Source: Emiliania huxleyi CCMP1516
Lineage: Eukaryota > Haptophyta > Isochrysidales > Noelaerhabdaceae
Assembly (NCBI RefSeq): GCF_000372725.1
Contig: NW_005200073.1
Coordinates: 124,075 to 176,845, forward strand
Reading direction: 5' to 3'
Length of the DNA stretch: 52,771 nt
Shown: piece after piece, positions 19,311 through 30,178 of the stretch
Position numbering within the stretch: position 1 is the stretch's first letter
Layout of the letters: every line of letters begins with the position of its first letter
Translations under genes and position numbers: made by a program
Notes under the pieces: model-generated
Told to the model about the DNA's origin: nothing
The model's database searches: none
What the model saw: the letters and a program-made list of their open reading frames with translations, nothing else

Positions 19311-19390
19311 TGTTCGGAAAAAGAGCGGCCTTGGAAATAAAAAAAATAAAAATAAATAAGCAGCGGCGCGAGCGCGCGCGGGCGCGCGGA

Positions 19391-20780
19391 TCACACACCT
19401 GTGACACTAAGGATGCCTTCCCTCCCTTTGCCGGCGCCTTCTTGGGTCGGGGCCTGCGGGCCCCTCACCCAGAAGAGCTTCACCTTGTCGGCGCCGTAGC
19501 CGTTGCGCATCGGCGAGTCGACGAGCTCGAACGCGAGCCCGGCCTTGCGCATCGCGTCCTGCAGGAGGGACCAGAGGGGCGACGTCGACGACGGGGTTAG
19601 TGCAACGGGGTTAGTGCACTGTCAGACCCGCCAGGATCCCGCTGCAGTGAGGCCGCAGGGCGGGGCGCTCCCATCACCCTTCTATGGCTAGAGGCGAGGA
19701 GCCTTCTCTCTCGGCTCGTCTAGTCGCGTCCTGCAGGCTGGCGAGCTCATTCGGCCGCCGCTCGCTCGCCGAGAGCAGGCACGGTACCCTCGCCGCCTCG
19801 ATGGTCTCAAAGAGCACCGGCCACGCGTCGCGATTGTACCTACAAGGGCGAGCGGCGGCGGCGTGGGCGGCGTGGGCGGCGGCGGCGTGGGCGACGGCGG
19901 CGAGAGTGGCGGCGGCGAGCGGCGGCGAGGGCGGCGGCGCACGTGACGTCTGCGCCGATGGCGACGTCCCACGATTGCGCGAGGGGGCTGTCGGCCGCTT
20001 CGGGCCCCGGCCTTCCCCAGGAGAGCGACGCCGCCGAGACCGTCCCGCCGACGCCGTTCGCCTGCGCGTTCTGCGCAGCGAGCGCAAACACCTTTGCGTC
20101 GCGGTCTGTCGCGAGCACGCGCGCCGCTCCCAGCTTTGTCGCGGTCACCGACCCCAAGCCGGTGCCGGTGCCTAGCTCAAGGACGCGCTTGCCCTCCCAA
20201 AACGCGCTGCCGAGCTCCTCCATGTACCGGCTCAGCACGATGCCGCCGCCCCAGACCGCGCTGCCTACACCGAGAGAAGTTTTGCGCGCTGTACAATACC
20301 ATCGAGAGGGCCCCGGCGGCTGGGTGACGGAGGGCGGCGCCAGTCGACGCCTCCCACATGTCTGCCTTGGTCATTGTCTGCCGGATGAGCAGCGGCGGCG
20401 CGCCCGGCCGCCAGAAGATGCGGCGAGGCAGCAGCGAGCAGTCGTTCCAATCGTTGACCTCGTTGAACTCGGGGCACAGCCTTGAGCGGCTCATACAGCG
20501 GCTGCAGCAGCCGCACCGCCGCGATCGCCGCCTGCGGCACCTCGTCGACTCCGAGCAAGTCGGCGAGCTCGTCGCCGGTGTTGTCGAGGACGCCGAACAG
20601 GCCGTTGGCCACCACGACTCCGCCAGCGGCGGCGGCGAGCGCGGCGGCGCCCACTCGCCGCAGCGGACTGCCGCCGCCGGCGGCCGACATCGCCGGAGAG
20701 GAGCAGCGGGGACGCAAGCTTCGGCGCGCCTCGGCCGCCGACCGTTTGACGGCGCCAGCGTCCCCTGCCGACAGCAGCAT
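19391..20780 (-). CDS. METTL21-like (methyltransferase family 16) protein
   Basis: ATG at 20780 opens MLLSAGDAGAVKRSAAEARR, then an Ala-rich hydrophobic stretch. The core reads WEASTG | SAVWGGGIVLSRYMEELG, then SAM motif I VLELGTGTGLGSVTATKLGA, acidic VLATDRD, and SWDVAIGADVT | YNRDAWPVLFETIEA, matching lysine methyltransferases of the METTL21 group. Introns: 20265-20340 (GC-AG, 76 bp) and 19840-19942 (GT-AG, 103 bp); both keep frame. Two defects: at 20471-20474 one extra base in a four-base homopolymer shifts the frame (removing it gives LKAVPEFNEVNDW), and a 172-bp insertion with a 14-bp direct repeat splits SLQDA from MRKAGLAFELVDSP. The C-terminus (KVKLFWVRGPQ) ends at 19391. Likely a protein-lysine methyltransferase; substrate unknown. 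Confidence 0.75.
19552..19737 (-). mobile_element. Introner-like insertion in the methyltransferase gene
   Basis: The 14-mer tcgcgtcctgcagg occurs at 19552-19565 and 19724-19737, 172 bp apart, on both sides of a non-coding block. Removing the block restores continuous coding (ASLQDAMRKAGLAF). On the gene strand the block carries cactaaccccg twice shortly before the right end, resembling branch points, and ends tcctgcag, a good 3' splice site. The donor is unclear: exact removal would need a GA start. This is the structure of an introner, an element that creates introns and duplicates its target. Confidence 0.55.
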
Positions 20781-20866
20781 GCACGGCCCCGGGCAGTCGG
20801 GTCCTTCGCAGACCACGACTCGGCCAGGCGGGCATGCGCCGCTGCAGCCGACGCCTCGGACAGCAA

Positions 20867-21725
20867 GGTAATGAAGCGAAACGTTGTCCGAGGGGGGGCA
20901 ATCCGAAAGGCGGCAGCGGAAAGGGGGAGGGAGATTAATAGGAGGCGAGAGGTTGACATGAAGGCGGTGGAAAAGCTGCTAGAGCTGACCCAACCCGAGA
21001 CGGGGGGACAACCCACATCGAGCGAGGGGACGGGGAACGATTGAAGGAGGAGGTACTCACGTGGGCGGCGTGCGAGAAGGCCATAAGACGATTCAAAAAG
21101 GGCAAGGCGGTCGGCTCGGACCTACTCGACGGATACCTACTGCGCATAGCAACGGAGGACATCCAAAAAGACTACTGGCGTCTGCTGGTAGAGATTGTCG
21201 AGACAGAAGCGTATCCGCGGGAATGGAATGACTGGATTGCGATGCTAGCGATGAAGCCGGGGGAGGACCCGAAGGAGCTCGAACGAAGGCGCGACCTCTG
21301 GGTCCAGCCACAGTCGTTAAAAGGTCTCATGCGAATGCTCCTACCCGAATACGATAGAGCGTGCGCGAGGGTGGTCCCCGGCTCGCAATGCGGCTTCACA
21401 GCCGGAAAGAACGCGCCAGCACAGACACTCACCGCGCGCCTGCACGCAGAAGAGTGCATGATAGAGAGAAAGATGTGCGTGAGAGGATACATCGATCTCG
21501 GGACCTACTTCATGAGTGTAGTACACGAAGTGCAATGGAAGGTGGAACAATGGGCAGGGGTACCGCCCGACGTGACAGCTGTGATGAGGGCGCTAAGGGA
21601 AGGACTTAGGGAAGAGCTACCCCCCCTCCAAGGTAGATACGAGACGGGCTATGGACTTAGCGACCGATTTCCCATCGAGCAAGGCCTCGGCCAAGGGTGT
21701 CTCCTCTCGCCCGCACGCGGCGCCG
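20867..21725 (+). pseudogene. LINE reverse transcriptase fragment, truncated at both ends
   Basis: Two overlapping frames (switch near 21042) encode a LINE-type polymerase. Visible are KKGKAVGSDLLDGYLLRIA, EWNDWIAMLAMKPGEDP, RRDLWVQPQSLKGLMRML, GSQCGFTAGKNAPAQTL, RGYIDLGTYFMSVVHE (motif A with D-L-G) and EQGLGQGCLLSPARG (motif B). The sequence breaks off right after motif B, so the catalytic YxDD and all downstream parts are missing, as are the endonuclease and N-terminal regions. It abuts the 5' side of the methyltransferase gene in the opposite direction. It is dead as an autonomous element. Confidence 0.75.
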
Positions 21726-22380
21726 CCACGCATGCAGTTAGGTGCTTGGGTCAGCGGCGTGAGCCGAGAGGTGGCCCACCGCTGACAGCGCTCAGCGCGG
21801 GGGGGGGGGGGGGGGGCGGGGGCCCCCCACACACGCGCGCGGGAGCCGGGACGCGCCCCGGCAGCAGCTAGCTCATAATATGCGGCTCTACTCGTATCGA
21901 CCAATAAAATACCGGGGGAGGCCTGCGCAGCCTCTGACTATTTAAACAAAACACTACTATCTCACAGCAGACAGGCTCGACACAGGTCCTCCAAAAGAAT
22001 TCTAGCACGGCTATCACAGCACGCAGGCACGACAAGGGCGCGGACTGGCGCGGACTAGCACACCAAAAGAAAACCCCACCTGGCTATGTCGGAGAGGGTG
22101 ACGGCGACGGCGACGGCGACGGCGATGTGCCACGCCCCCGGCTGCTTTCGAGTTTCCTCTTGAGAGCGCGACCCCTGTACATACATGTACACGTATACGC
22201 GCACAACCCGAGACCGGACAAACACTCGCGGGGAGCTAAGAATCGGACCCGAGTGACACATGGCGAGAGACACATGAACACACGATTAGTGACACCGGTC
22301 TAGAGGCGCCAGCGCACCCTCCCTGCCGCCCTCCGCGCTGCGCTGAGGACGGGAGCCAAGCGCAAGAGAGGGAGAAGGTC
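21726..22380. other. Spacer with simple repeats
   Basis: A run of about eighteen G lies near 21799-21817. A hexanucleotide array (ggcgac repeated about five times) lies at 22097-22125. No coding region is seen. Confidence 0.6.
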
Positions 22381-22560
22381 CACACCTGGAGAAGAGCGCT
22401 GAGGACGGGAACAGCCCAGCACAAGAGAGGAAGGTGGCTGCCACACCTGGAGAAGAGCGCTGAGGACGGGAACAGCCCAGCACAAGAGAGGAAGGTGGCT
22501 GCCACACCTGGAGAAGAGCGCGCTGAGGACGGGAGTAGCCCAGCACAAGAGAGGCATTCT
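22381..22560. repeat. 61-bp minisatellite, about three units
   Basis: Units beginning cacacctggagaagagcgct start at 22381, 22442 and 22503, a period of 61 bp. The first two are identical; the third has an extra GC and diverges at its end. A decayed partial unit (cgctgaggacgggagcc) precedes them near 22339. The array ends just past the stop codon of the FkbM methyltransferase. Confidence 0.9.
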
Positions 22561-22573
22561 GTGAAGCTCGACT

Positions 22574-23776
22574 TTAAGGAGGGGGCAAGTAGCCAGTGTC
22601 CCCATGGCAAGACAGGGCGAGATCCGCCGTCCCATGGAAATTTCCCGTGGCCACCCGTCGCTGTAACTCCGCCAACCTCTCCCGTTTCTTTCCATCTTTC
22701 TCAAGGGTCGCCATCTCGATCCTCTCCTCGTCCGTTGCAAGGAAATTCCGAGGATGGAATCGGCACCCTCGGGAGCGGAGGAGAGACAGCGTTTCCGTCT
22801 CGCCGACCGCGGCGCGGCAACCATGCAGCTCGCCTGCAAGGCGCTTGACCAATGATCTGTTCGTGATCCACTTGCTAACCTGCGGCACTAGGCGATACTC
22901 GCAGCATTCACAATCGAGCTTGACCAAGTCGAAGGTACGAGACGTGAGGCCATGCAACTCCATGAAACTGTCCCAATGGTAGGCGGGCACGTCGCCTGAC
23001 TTGCCGAACCTTGTCATCACGTTCTGGCTCTTAACGAGCGCACCGCCTGAGACTTTGACCCACTCGAACGGCGCCCGACTGGCTCCCAACCCGCCAAAGA
23101 CTGGGTATACGCCTCCGATCTTCGGGCGCCCCTGGAGCTCTTCCGATGTAAGCACATGGACGCCGTTGAGCCAGAGGTTGATGCGGAGGATGAAGTAGGT
23201 GACTGGTGAGGGCTCGAAGGCGATGACTTGCGACTTGGGGTGCACATGTGCGATGAGAGAGGAGATAAAGCCAATGTTTCCGCCGACGTCAAGGACGAGA
23301 GGCGTGGGTGAGGTGAGATGGCGAATTCCATAGTCGTCGCATTCCCCGCAATCGCGTCCCCAGGCGTCACGGCGGTTTGCAAACTCGTCCTGGAGGCGCC
23401 CGATGGTGTCGTCCTTGGCAAGAGCCGTCACGTTCACCGTGACGCCCAGCGTGCTGATGGCCGTCACCTTTGACATTCCCCGCACCATGTGCTGCGCCTT
23501 TCGGTGACCGACCAGGGAGACGCCGAGCGCCGACAGCCACGGTGGCAGGGCGCTCAGCTCGCCCGGCAGCAGCCCTTCGTGCGTAATCATCCGTTGCGGC
23601 TGAACAGCACGCGCGGGACCGACGACGAGCGCGATGAGCGCGAGCGTGGCCGTAGACGCGCGGGCCTCCTTCGTCGAACTGCGGCGCAACACGCTCGTGG
23701 CGATCGCGGCGATGGGCAGAACACCCCACGCGAGCCACGAAGCGCTCGGCGCGAAGAAGCCCGCGGATACCGCCAT
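22574..23776 (-). CDS. FkbM-type methyltransferase with a membrane leader
   Basis: The frame is open to 23851, but the first ATG pair lies near 23776 (MAVSAGFFAPSASWLAWGVL), giving about 400 residues. After the leader comes a hydrophobic stretch (TLALIALVVG). The catalytic domain shows SAM motif I PLVLDVGGNIGFISSLIAHV, IAFEPSPVTYFILRINLWLN (E-P-S motif), WDSFMELHG and FDLVKLDCECCEYRLV, all typical of the FkbM family of O-methyltransferases. A C-terminal part (GELHGCRAAVGETETLSLL) is also family-like. Such enzymes often methylate sugars; the leader suggests a secretory location. The leader is nearly identical in DNA to that of the glycosyltransferase at 2.5-5.1 kb, implying exon shuffling or a duplicated 5' end. 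Confidence 0.85.
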   Translation of the reverse strand: MAVSAGFFAPSASWLAWGVLPIAAIATSVLRRSSTKEARASTATLALIALVVGPARAVQPQRMITHEGLLPGELSALPPWLSALGVSLVGHRKAQHMVRGMSKVTAISTLGVTVNVTALAKDDTIGRLQDEFANRRDAWGRDCGECDDYGIRHLTSPTPLVLDVGGNIGFISSLIAHVHPKSQVIAFEPSPVTYFILRINLWLNGVHVLTSEELQGRPKIGGVYPVFGGLGASRAPFEWVKVSGGALVKSQNVMTRFGKSGDVPAYHWDSFMELHGLTSRTFDLVKLDCECCEYRLVPQVSKWITNRSLVKRLAGELHGCRAAVGETETLSLLRSRGCRFHPRNFLATDEERIEMATLEKDGKKRERLAELQRRVATGNFHGTADLALSCHGDTGYLPPP

Positions 23777-23847
23777 GTATATGCGTCCCTCTGGCCTTGC
23801 ACGCCAAGGCGTCTCATCGGGACTCCTTTTGCACGCCAAGATGGGTG

Positions 23848-23851
<4 letters not shown>

Positions 23852-23887
<36 letters not shown>

Positions 23888-23903
23888 TTCTCTCTCTCTC
23901 GGG
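23852..23903. repeat. (GA)n and (TC)n arms forming a hairpin
   Basis: A GA dinucleotide run of about 30 bases is followed, after atttaattc, by tctctctctc. The two arms are complementary and can fold back. The block sits just upstream of the FkbM gene start and could be its promoter-proximal DNA. Confidence 0.8.
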
Positions 23904-24041
23904 TGACACCTGCCCCCCTGACTTATGTATCAGGGTGAGTCCACAAACACCGAACACACGTGCGCATGGAACCGCGTGGATCCCATGGAGAATAGCGCGA
24001 CCGTGCGCGGCTTGCTCTACTTGGCGTTCTGGTTCTCTCTA

Positions 24042-27000
24042 TCACCCAGGGCGACCCCCACGATATGATTGTGTGAGGCAAGACGGCTGAGAGCAGTCGT
24101 TCCGGTTGTGAAAAGACCATAGTCCATACTTCTGCGACATCTGGAGGCCGGCACACAGCGCCTCGCCCTCGACCTCGTCCTCCCCTCCCGTCTCTTCTCC
24201 CTTCCCGCGGGCCTCCATGTCTGATATGATCGTGTCCCACGACACCCCCCCACCCTCGGCGCGGTTAGCAGCGGCTCTAGCCGCCTCGGCGTCCTCGGCT
24301 ATCGCGCTGCGGCGCCAGCGAGGCGCCTCTGCCGAGCCAATCTGGCTCACATCAGAGACAGGGTTCCACAGCTGTTTCATCGACCATGTCTCCACCTTGG
24401 TGAAGAACGGGCACTCCACGTACACGTTCTCCTCCTCGGTATCCTCGTGCAGCCAGCGAATCTTTATCTTGATTCTCATGACCGCCTCGACGCGAGCGAG
24501 GTACACCTCTGGGTCTCCATCCTGCCGGACGGCCCAGAGGACCTCCACGACGTTCCCCACCTGCAGCGACCTCCGGATCGCCGCTGTGCTCACGCCCTTC
24601 TCCAACGGCCAGCCCGGCTGGCGACCCTCGCCCTCCGCCGAGCTCGCCGTCCCGCCGTCGGCCGCGTCGGTCGAGCCTCCGGCCTCGCCCGAGCCCTCCT
24701 CCCCCTCCTCCTCCGCCTCGCCCTCCTCCTTCTCCTCCTGCGGCTCGTCCACGAACGCCGAGAGCTCCATGCTGTCGAGCCGGAGATCCTGCAGCTGCGC
24801 GGCGAGGCCCTCCTTCTCGGTGACTCGCTTGGACACGTTGTGTCCGAGAGCGGCCGACGCGGCGCTCCAATCGGCTGCCGTTGTCGGGTAAACGTGCCCG
24901 CGGTGCCGCAGTGCCGTGAGCCTTGTCGCGCACATCTCCGACCGGCGCTGCGTCCCGTGCAAATCGCGAGAGAGCGTCTTGACGACCGTCTCCGAGAAGA
25001 AGTTGCTGATCGGCACAAAGACGCCGACGCTCCAGATGGAATCGTAGACGTCGCTGCCGCCCGGCACGTCGCGCAGCTGCGTCGGCCGCTTGCAGCTTGC
25101 CAGCCGCTTAAAGACGCCGAGGGCGTCGTCCTGAAACCAGAGGCCGACCCCCTCGGTGGCGTTGGTGATCGCAGCGCTGAGCTCGGTGGCATCGGCCGAG
25201 TCGGGGAGGTGCGGCAGCATGCTCTGGATCAAGCCTCCCCGGCCCTGCTTTGCGAGCGCCAGCAGCTCCTGCGCCGAGAGAACAGCATGCTCTCCCTCCT
25301 CGTCCATAGTTCCCAGCGCCACGAGCGCGGGGTTCGTCCGCCACGCTGCCGTGTGCTGTCGGAAGTACGTAGAAGCAGCGCGTGCGGCCTTGCGCACGAT
25401 TGCCCGCACATCCAGGCGCGAGAACGCCGCCGTGTTCTTGGCGACCATTGCTCGCAGCGGCGCAAAGTCGCCCTTCCATGGACGGCCGCCTTCGAGGTCG
25501 CGCGTCTCGTCGTTGTCGCTGGCGAGCGCGTCGAGGTAGGCGAGCCGCAGGCGAAGCACGCGGGGTGCCTTGAACGCCACGCCCGGCCCGTCGTTCTCGG
25601 TAAACTTGAGGAAGCGGTCGGCCGACCGCTCGCCGTAGATGGCTAGGAACGAGAGCCACACGCGTATCTCCGGGTCGAGGAGCTCAAAAGCAGCAGCTCG
25701 CGCCGCGCGGCGTCCTTGATCGAGCTCACCTTCTCGAGCAGCATGGCGCCAGTCAGCGCCGGCTTCTCACCGAACTCGTCGGTCTGCTCGGCGTCGGCAA
25801 AGAGCCCCTCGTCGCCCTGCGCGCAGAGCCACTCGTGCAAGAGACAGCACACGATCAGCTCGAGGCGCCGCGTCGTGGGCGCCAGCCACATGCACGTGTA
25901 CACCCAGTAGAGCCACCGGGTGTCCACGCCTCCCGGCATGTCGCCGAGACGCGCCAGCCCCTCCGAGACGCGGACATAGTTTTTGCAGCCCTTCGACTCC
26001 TTGACGGCGAGCACGACGTCGGCCAGCAGCTGCGTCAGAGGGAGCGTGGGGAAGCGTTGGAGGGGTGTGTGAGCGCCTCTTACGTCGGGCGTGGCGCGCC
26101 TCCGGGATGCGATGCCGTCCGCTTTTGGTGGAGCCCGAGTGCGCGAGCAGGTGCTCGCGGCGGCAAGCTCCAGCCGCCTCGCAGACATCCTTCACCTCGT
26201 TATTGATCACGTGGGACAAGCAAAGGATAAAGAAGCACAGCACGTGCTTTGCCGCACGCATCGAGGTCCAGATGTGCGCAAAGGCGCCGCCCTTGTGCCG
26301 CTCCGACGCAATGGTCAAGCTGGCATTGGAGGCGGTGCCGTCGGAGACGCAGAAGTCGATCCGATCGATCGGCAGGCCGAGCTCGTTGATCGCGCGCACG
26401 TTGCTCGCGCCGACGTTCACGCCCGTCTTCTTGTGGCCATCGGCGTCTGGCCGGAGCTTAAAGGTGGCGATCACCTCGCGCTCACGCAGCGCTGGCAGCC
26501 TCTCGCACGACAGCGTGATGACGACCCACGCAACCTTGTTGATCGTCACCTCGTCCCACTGCAGCACGTTTCGCCGCTTCGAGAAGGAGTTCTCCACAGC
26601 GCTCTGGCGCTGCACGAACCAGAACTGCATGTCGTGCAAGCGGACCGTCTCGTGGCTCTCGTGCTGCGGCCGCTCCGCCTCCGGGAGCGACTTCAGGTAC
26701 CGCTTCGAGCAGGCCGTGGCGACGCCCTGCGCGCCACGCAGCGAGAGGGTCTTACCCGCCGCCGAATGGTAGAGCACGTTCGTCTCCTCTCGCCATTCTG
26801 GGAGGTAGACACCCCCCGCTCGGCTCGTGGGCGGCGCCAGGGTCGACGCCGCCGCGCCGGGTCTGCCGGGAGGCCGCCACGAGAGCATGGCCACGTGAGT
26901 GCGCCGCATAAGCTCGAGGATCGTCTCGCCGGGCAGGACCACGAGCGTGCGAAAGCGTCCGGCGCCGCGCAGCAACGAGCAGTATTGCCGCTTGAAGCGC

Positions 27001-27885
27001 TCGAGCTGGACCCGCAGCTCGCGCTGGAGGCTGGGGCTGCGCTGCAGCACCGCGTGGAGGGCGTGCAGCTCGTACAGCCCGCGGAGGCGCGGGATCTCGT
27101 CGGGGTGCCGCGCCTGCTCGGCAAGCGCGAAAGCACATTCCTAGCCGGCGAGGCTTGAGTGCGACGGCGTTCTCGTCCATGGTCTCCAAGGCAAACTCGG
27201 CCATGGACAGTTGCCAGACGGCATCTGTGCCCCACGCAGCCTGCGGGTTGGAGAGCAGGCGCAGCATGTCGCGCTCCTTCTCCTGCCAGAGCTCGCGCAG
27301 ATTGGCGAGCGCAGTCTCAATCTCCGCCCGCTGCGCTCGCAGCAGCTGCGACCTCTCCAACGCAGATTGCCTAGTCTGCACACCGGTCTCGAGGGCCTCG
27401 AGTGCGTCTGCGGCCGCAGCCTCCGCCAGCTGCACGCTGAGGCTACCCGTCGCGACGCCAGCGGCGCTAGTCAGCTGCGAGTCCTCAAGGCGAGGCCGCT
27501 GCGCAGTCCGAGACCTCAAGGCGAGGCCGCTGGCGCCTGTGGCGGTCGCGGGTGACCGACCTTTGCCGTAGCCGGGTTGGCGAACGCAAGCGGAGGCGGT
27601 CTGCCCAGCCTTGGAGGCGGCGGCTGCGGCGGGCAGCCGCGCCTTTTGGACGGTAGACGCGCGAGAGGCCTTTTGAGCGGCTTCAGCTCGCTGACTGCGC
27701 GTCTGCTTTTGGCACACCACCCACTCGCCGCCGACAGCCTCGTATTGTGGTGCTTCCGATCGTGACGAGGGTTCAGACGGACCGCGCGAGCCGGCTGCGC
27801 CAGAGGCCTCCTGTGGAGGACGAGGAGCGCCTTGCTTGACGCCCTTGAGCTTGCGGCCGAGTGCAGGTTTCTTCTTCGGCGGCAT
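24042..27885 (-). mobile_element. Large transposase-like gene (RNase H-like core), multi-exon
   Basis: ATG near 27885 (MPPKKKPALGRKLKGVKQG) opens a basic N-terminal exon to about 27150. A second frame, entered after an acceptor ggctag near 27142, carries ARHPDEIPRLRGLYELHALH, then QWDEVTINKVAWVVITLSC, IDFCVSDGTASNASLTI and ILCLSHVINNEVKDVCEAA. The spaced acidic residues and the C-x-x-H/N-N-x-x-K-D phrase resemble RNase H-fold transposases. Further exons encode QLLADVVLAVKESKGCKNYV (about 26030) and the long 3' part to 24042, which has an acidic Gly-rich linker and a Tudor/chromo-like segment (VGNVVEVLWAVRQDGDPEVY). A frame slip near 25690 (ELLLL/ELLDPEIRVW) suggests one missing base or decay. 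Superfamily not determined; no terminal repeats were found. Confidence 0.55.
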
Positions 27886-27930
27886 CGCGACCTGCTTTGA
27901 AGGCACCTCGAAGCTAGCTAGCGGCGACAA

Positions 27931-28573
27931 GGTTCATCGCGTGTCTTTTCCTGCGGTCCACTGTGAAGTCGGGACCTGAGTCCTCGTTCTTAACACAGCC
28001 CGTAAGGTGCCCCGCTGGGGTGCCGGTTCGTTTTCCGCCCACGAACATGACCTCGGAGAACGTATTAGCCGCCCCGGCGCACCTCCGATTCCGGCCGTAT
28101 CGGCCATTTCGCTGGGGCGGCTTATTTATGCGTTTCGCGACATAATCGCTAAAACTCGAGCCAGAGCTATGGGCGCCGAGTTCGCCACCCAATTTGTGTC
28201 ACAAGCGGAAGCAGGGCCCGTGGTTCGTTAACTGTAGACCACACGGACGCGCGGCCGGCGGCTGAGAAGGCCACGCAGCCCCTCTTCCTGGTCACTGACG
28301 GGAGCACTGGTCGGCGTGAAGACCCCAAGATGGCGCTGTTCGCGCCTCCCGTCCACCACTACCGATCAGGTGGCCGGCCTGGGTGCCCCCCCGGCGGGTG
28401 GGAAAGGGCGCAAAGCTCCGTTTCATTGCCTACCCCTGTAGTTTTGACATAGTGATTTGAAGCCGATCCAAAGACCTGCTAAACGGACCGTAGTCCGACG
28501 GACGTCGCCCAGACGTACATGCACGACCCGGCCATGACGAACACGACCGCCCTCACCAAGGGAACGAGCTACC
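27931..28573. other. Spacer without recognised genes
   Basis: Nothing family-like is seen on either strand. The stretch upstream of 27885 may contain the promoter of the transposase-like gene. Confidence 0.5.
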
Positions 28574-28927
28574 TCAGCTCAGGAAATATGTATGTATTTT
28601 AGGGATCGCGAATGTTGGACGGAGGGTGGACGCGTCCAGAGGGGGGGTCAGGGGGGTACGGCAGTTTTGGATTTTGCATCTCGGCTGCATCCAATGGCGT
28701 GAGAGATGGGCGGCCTGGGATGGGCGGCCCCGAATCACGGACACGTCGGCGAGGACAGCGACGGCGTCGTTGGTGGAGCGCAGGGGCGAGGGCGTCGACC
28801 GACGGGCGGCGCACCAGGACTCCAGGAGGTCGCGGAACGACGGGTCGAGCCCCTCCGCCAATCGAGGCGGCGGTCGAGACGGTGAGCGGCTGACGTCCTC
28901 GCGGGTGGCGCGGAGTACGGCCGACAC
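28574..28927 (-). CDS. Unrecognised short frame
   Basis: A 117-residue minus frame contains EGLDPSFRDLLESWCAARRS and STNDAVAVLADVSVIRG, which have ordinary amino-acid composition rather than the Arg/Pro bias of chance frames. It has no recognised domain, and the C-terminal half looks non-coding. It might be one exon of a gene running to the left. Confidence 0.25.
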   Translation of the reverse strand: MSAVLRATREDVSRSPSRPPPRLAEGLDPSFRDLLESWCAARRSTPSPLRSTNDAVAVLADVSVIRGRPSQAAHLSRHWMQPRCKIQNCRTPLTPPLDASTLRPTFAIPKIHTYFLS

Positions 28928-28978
28928 TACGTGCTGCGGCAGCCCGCGGAGCCGCAGGAGGCGCGGCGGAGCGGCTGC

Positions 28979-29402
28979 GCGTGGACGCGACGGCGAGGCT
29001 GGCCGGGCACGCTGTCATCGAGATAGGCACGCACGTCGAGATCCTAGGCGAGCAGGGGTGGTGGCCGGCCACCATAACGTGGCGGGAGGTAGGTTCGGGC
29101 GGCCGGCTCGTGTGGATGCGGTCGAGTACGACGGCTACCCGGACGCCGAGCCTCTCCTCTCCTTAGAGGAAGAGACGTGGAGGCAGGTGACGCTCGGCGC
29201 CGGCAGCGCGGCCCCTAATACCAGCGGCGAGGCGAGCGACGGCGAGAAGAGCGACGGCGAGACTGGGGACGCGCTGCCGTCCAGCGCGACCAACGTCGGC
29301 GGCGCGGTCGATACCGGCGGCGAGGGGAGCGGCGTCGAGAGGGGCGGCGGCAGCAGCCGGGATGGCCAGCGGCGCCACGTACGTCGCACGCGGCGGCAGT
29401 AG
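28979..29402 (+). CDS. Possible Tudor/agenet-like protein fragment
   Basis: One frame encodes VIEIGTHVEILGEQGWWPAT, and after about 40 bp a second frame continues VEYDGYPDAEPLLSLEEETW. Read together these resemble small beta-barrel domains that open with a GxxVEI...GWWPAxI phrase. The tail is rich in Gly, Ser, Asp and Glu and ends at the stop near 29402. An intron starting gtaggttcgg near 29089 may join the two parts, but no good acceptor is visible. Function is unknown. Confidence 0.35.
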
Positions 29403-29751
29403 CCGGGTACGGGTGCGGTAGGTCATATACAGGGGGGTGCGGTCGTGAGGCTCTCTGTACGGTATCGTACGGCTCTACAGTATGAGAGGCGTGTCTGATA
29501 CCTTCTCGAAATGGCGGGAGCGCTGCTCGGGGATGGAGAGGGAGGTGGGTGCCCTCTGTAAGATCAAGCTCGAAATAGAGAATTTTCAGAGACGTTTGGC
29601 GTAGGGACCTGGCTTGCGGCAGCGAGGTGGCATGCACACGCTTAGAATCGGAAGAATAACTTATAAAGGCCAAGTCGGCCCACGGGGGGACTTCGTGAGC
29701 TGAAGCGACCCAACGATTTCAGTGGCAGCTATTCTCAAAGCCAGTCAGAGC

Positions 29752-30047
29752 ACCGTCCAAAGGCGGGTGCTGTCGACTAAGGGACAATCTTGTCTGTCGA
29801 CAGCCGAACTTGTGATGGGACACCCTCGGAATCCAACTGCGTACTACTTGGCTAGCACGCTATTGGCATACCGACGGCTAAGGCCGAAATCGGTTCACAC
29901 CTGCTCTTGCAGGTGTGAACACAAAGGATTCGCTGTATCTACTCAGCTGCTCCGCTTACACTTGCCTGTGAAGTGTGAACAGCGGATTTTGAATCAGCGT
30001 TCTCCTCGAACGATATCGGTGTCGAAACACCGCTCTGACAGCGCTCA
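29752..30047 (+). ncRNA. Structured RNA-like element, copy B
   Basis: This is homologous to 11460-11711. Conserved blocks are accgtccaaaggcgggtgc, the gtcgac pair (29773 and about 29797), cttggc loop at 29847-29852, ccgacggctaaggccga and ggtgtcgaaacacc. The stem 29834-29846/29853-29865 keeps pairing although at least three base pairs differ from copy A (T-A to C-G, C-G to T-A, A-T to C-G). The hairpin that is a 30-nt palindrome in copy A is here ttcacacctgc-tctt-gcaggtgtgaa. Additional stems follow (tccgct/agcgga near 29950-29990). No reverse transcriptase lies beside this copy. Confidence 0.65.
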
Positions 30048-30129
30048 CAGCTGCATCTAAATCCACTTTTTGACGCCCCGTAGAGCTCGGGGAGGAGCAA
30101 AGGACGCCCGATTAGCGCTGCGCGCGGCC

Positions 30130-30178
30130 GGGCAATAAATAAAAAACGCACACCTCTCTACTGTGAGATGGGTAAAAA
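30130..30178 (-). mobile_element. Retroelement 3' end remnant
   Basis: The block aataaataaaaaacg, cacacctctct, gagatgggtaaaaagg is the reverse complement of the tailed end at 18950-19003 and matches 48078-48125 in the same orientation. Only the last ~50 bp are similar. Confidence 0.5.

Noticed and set aside
22381..22560. CRISPR-like or regulatory array
   Set aside because: Three adjacent identical 61-bp units with no spacers: an ordinary minisatellite.
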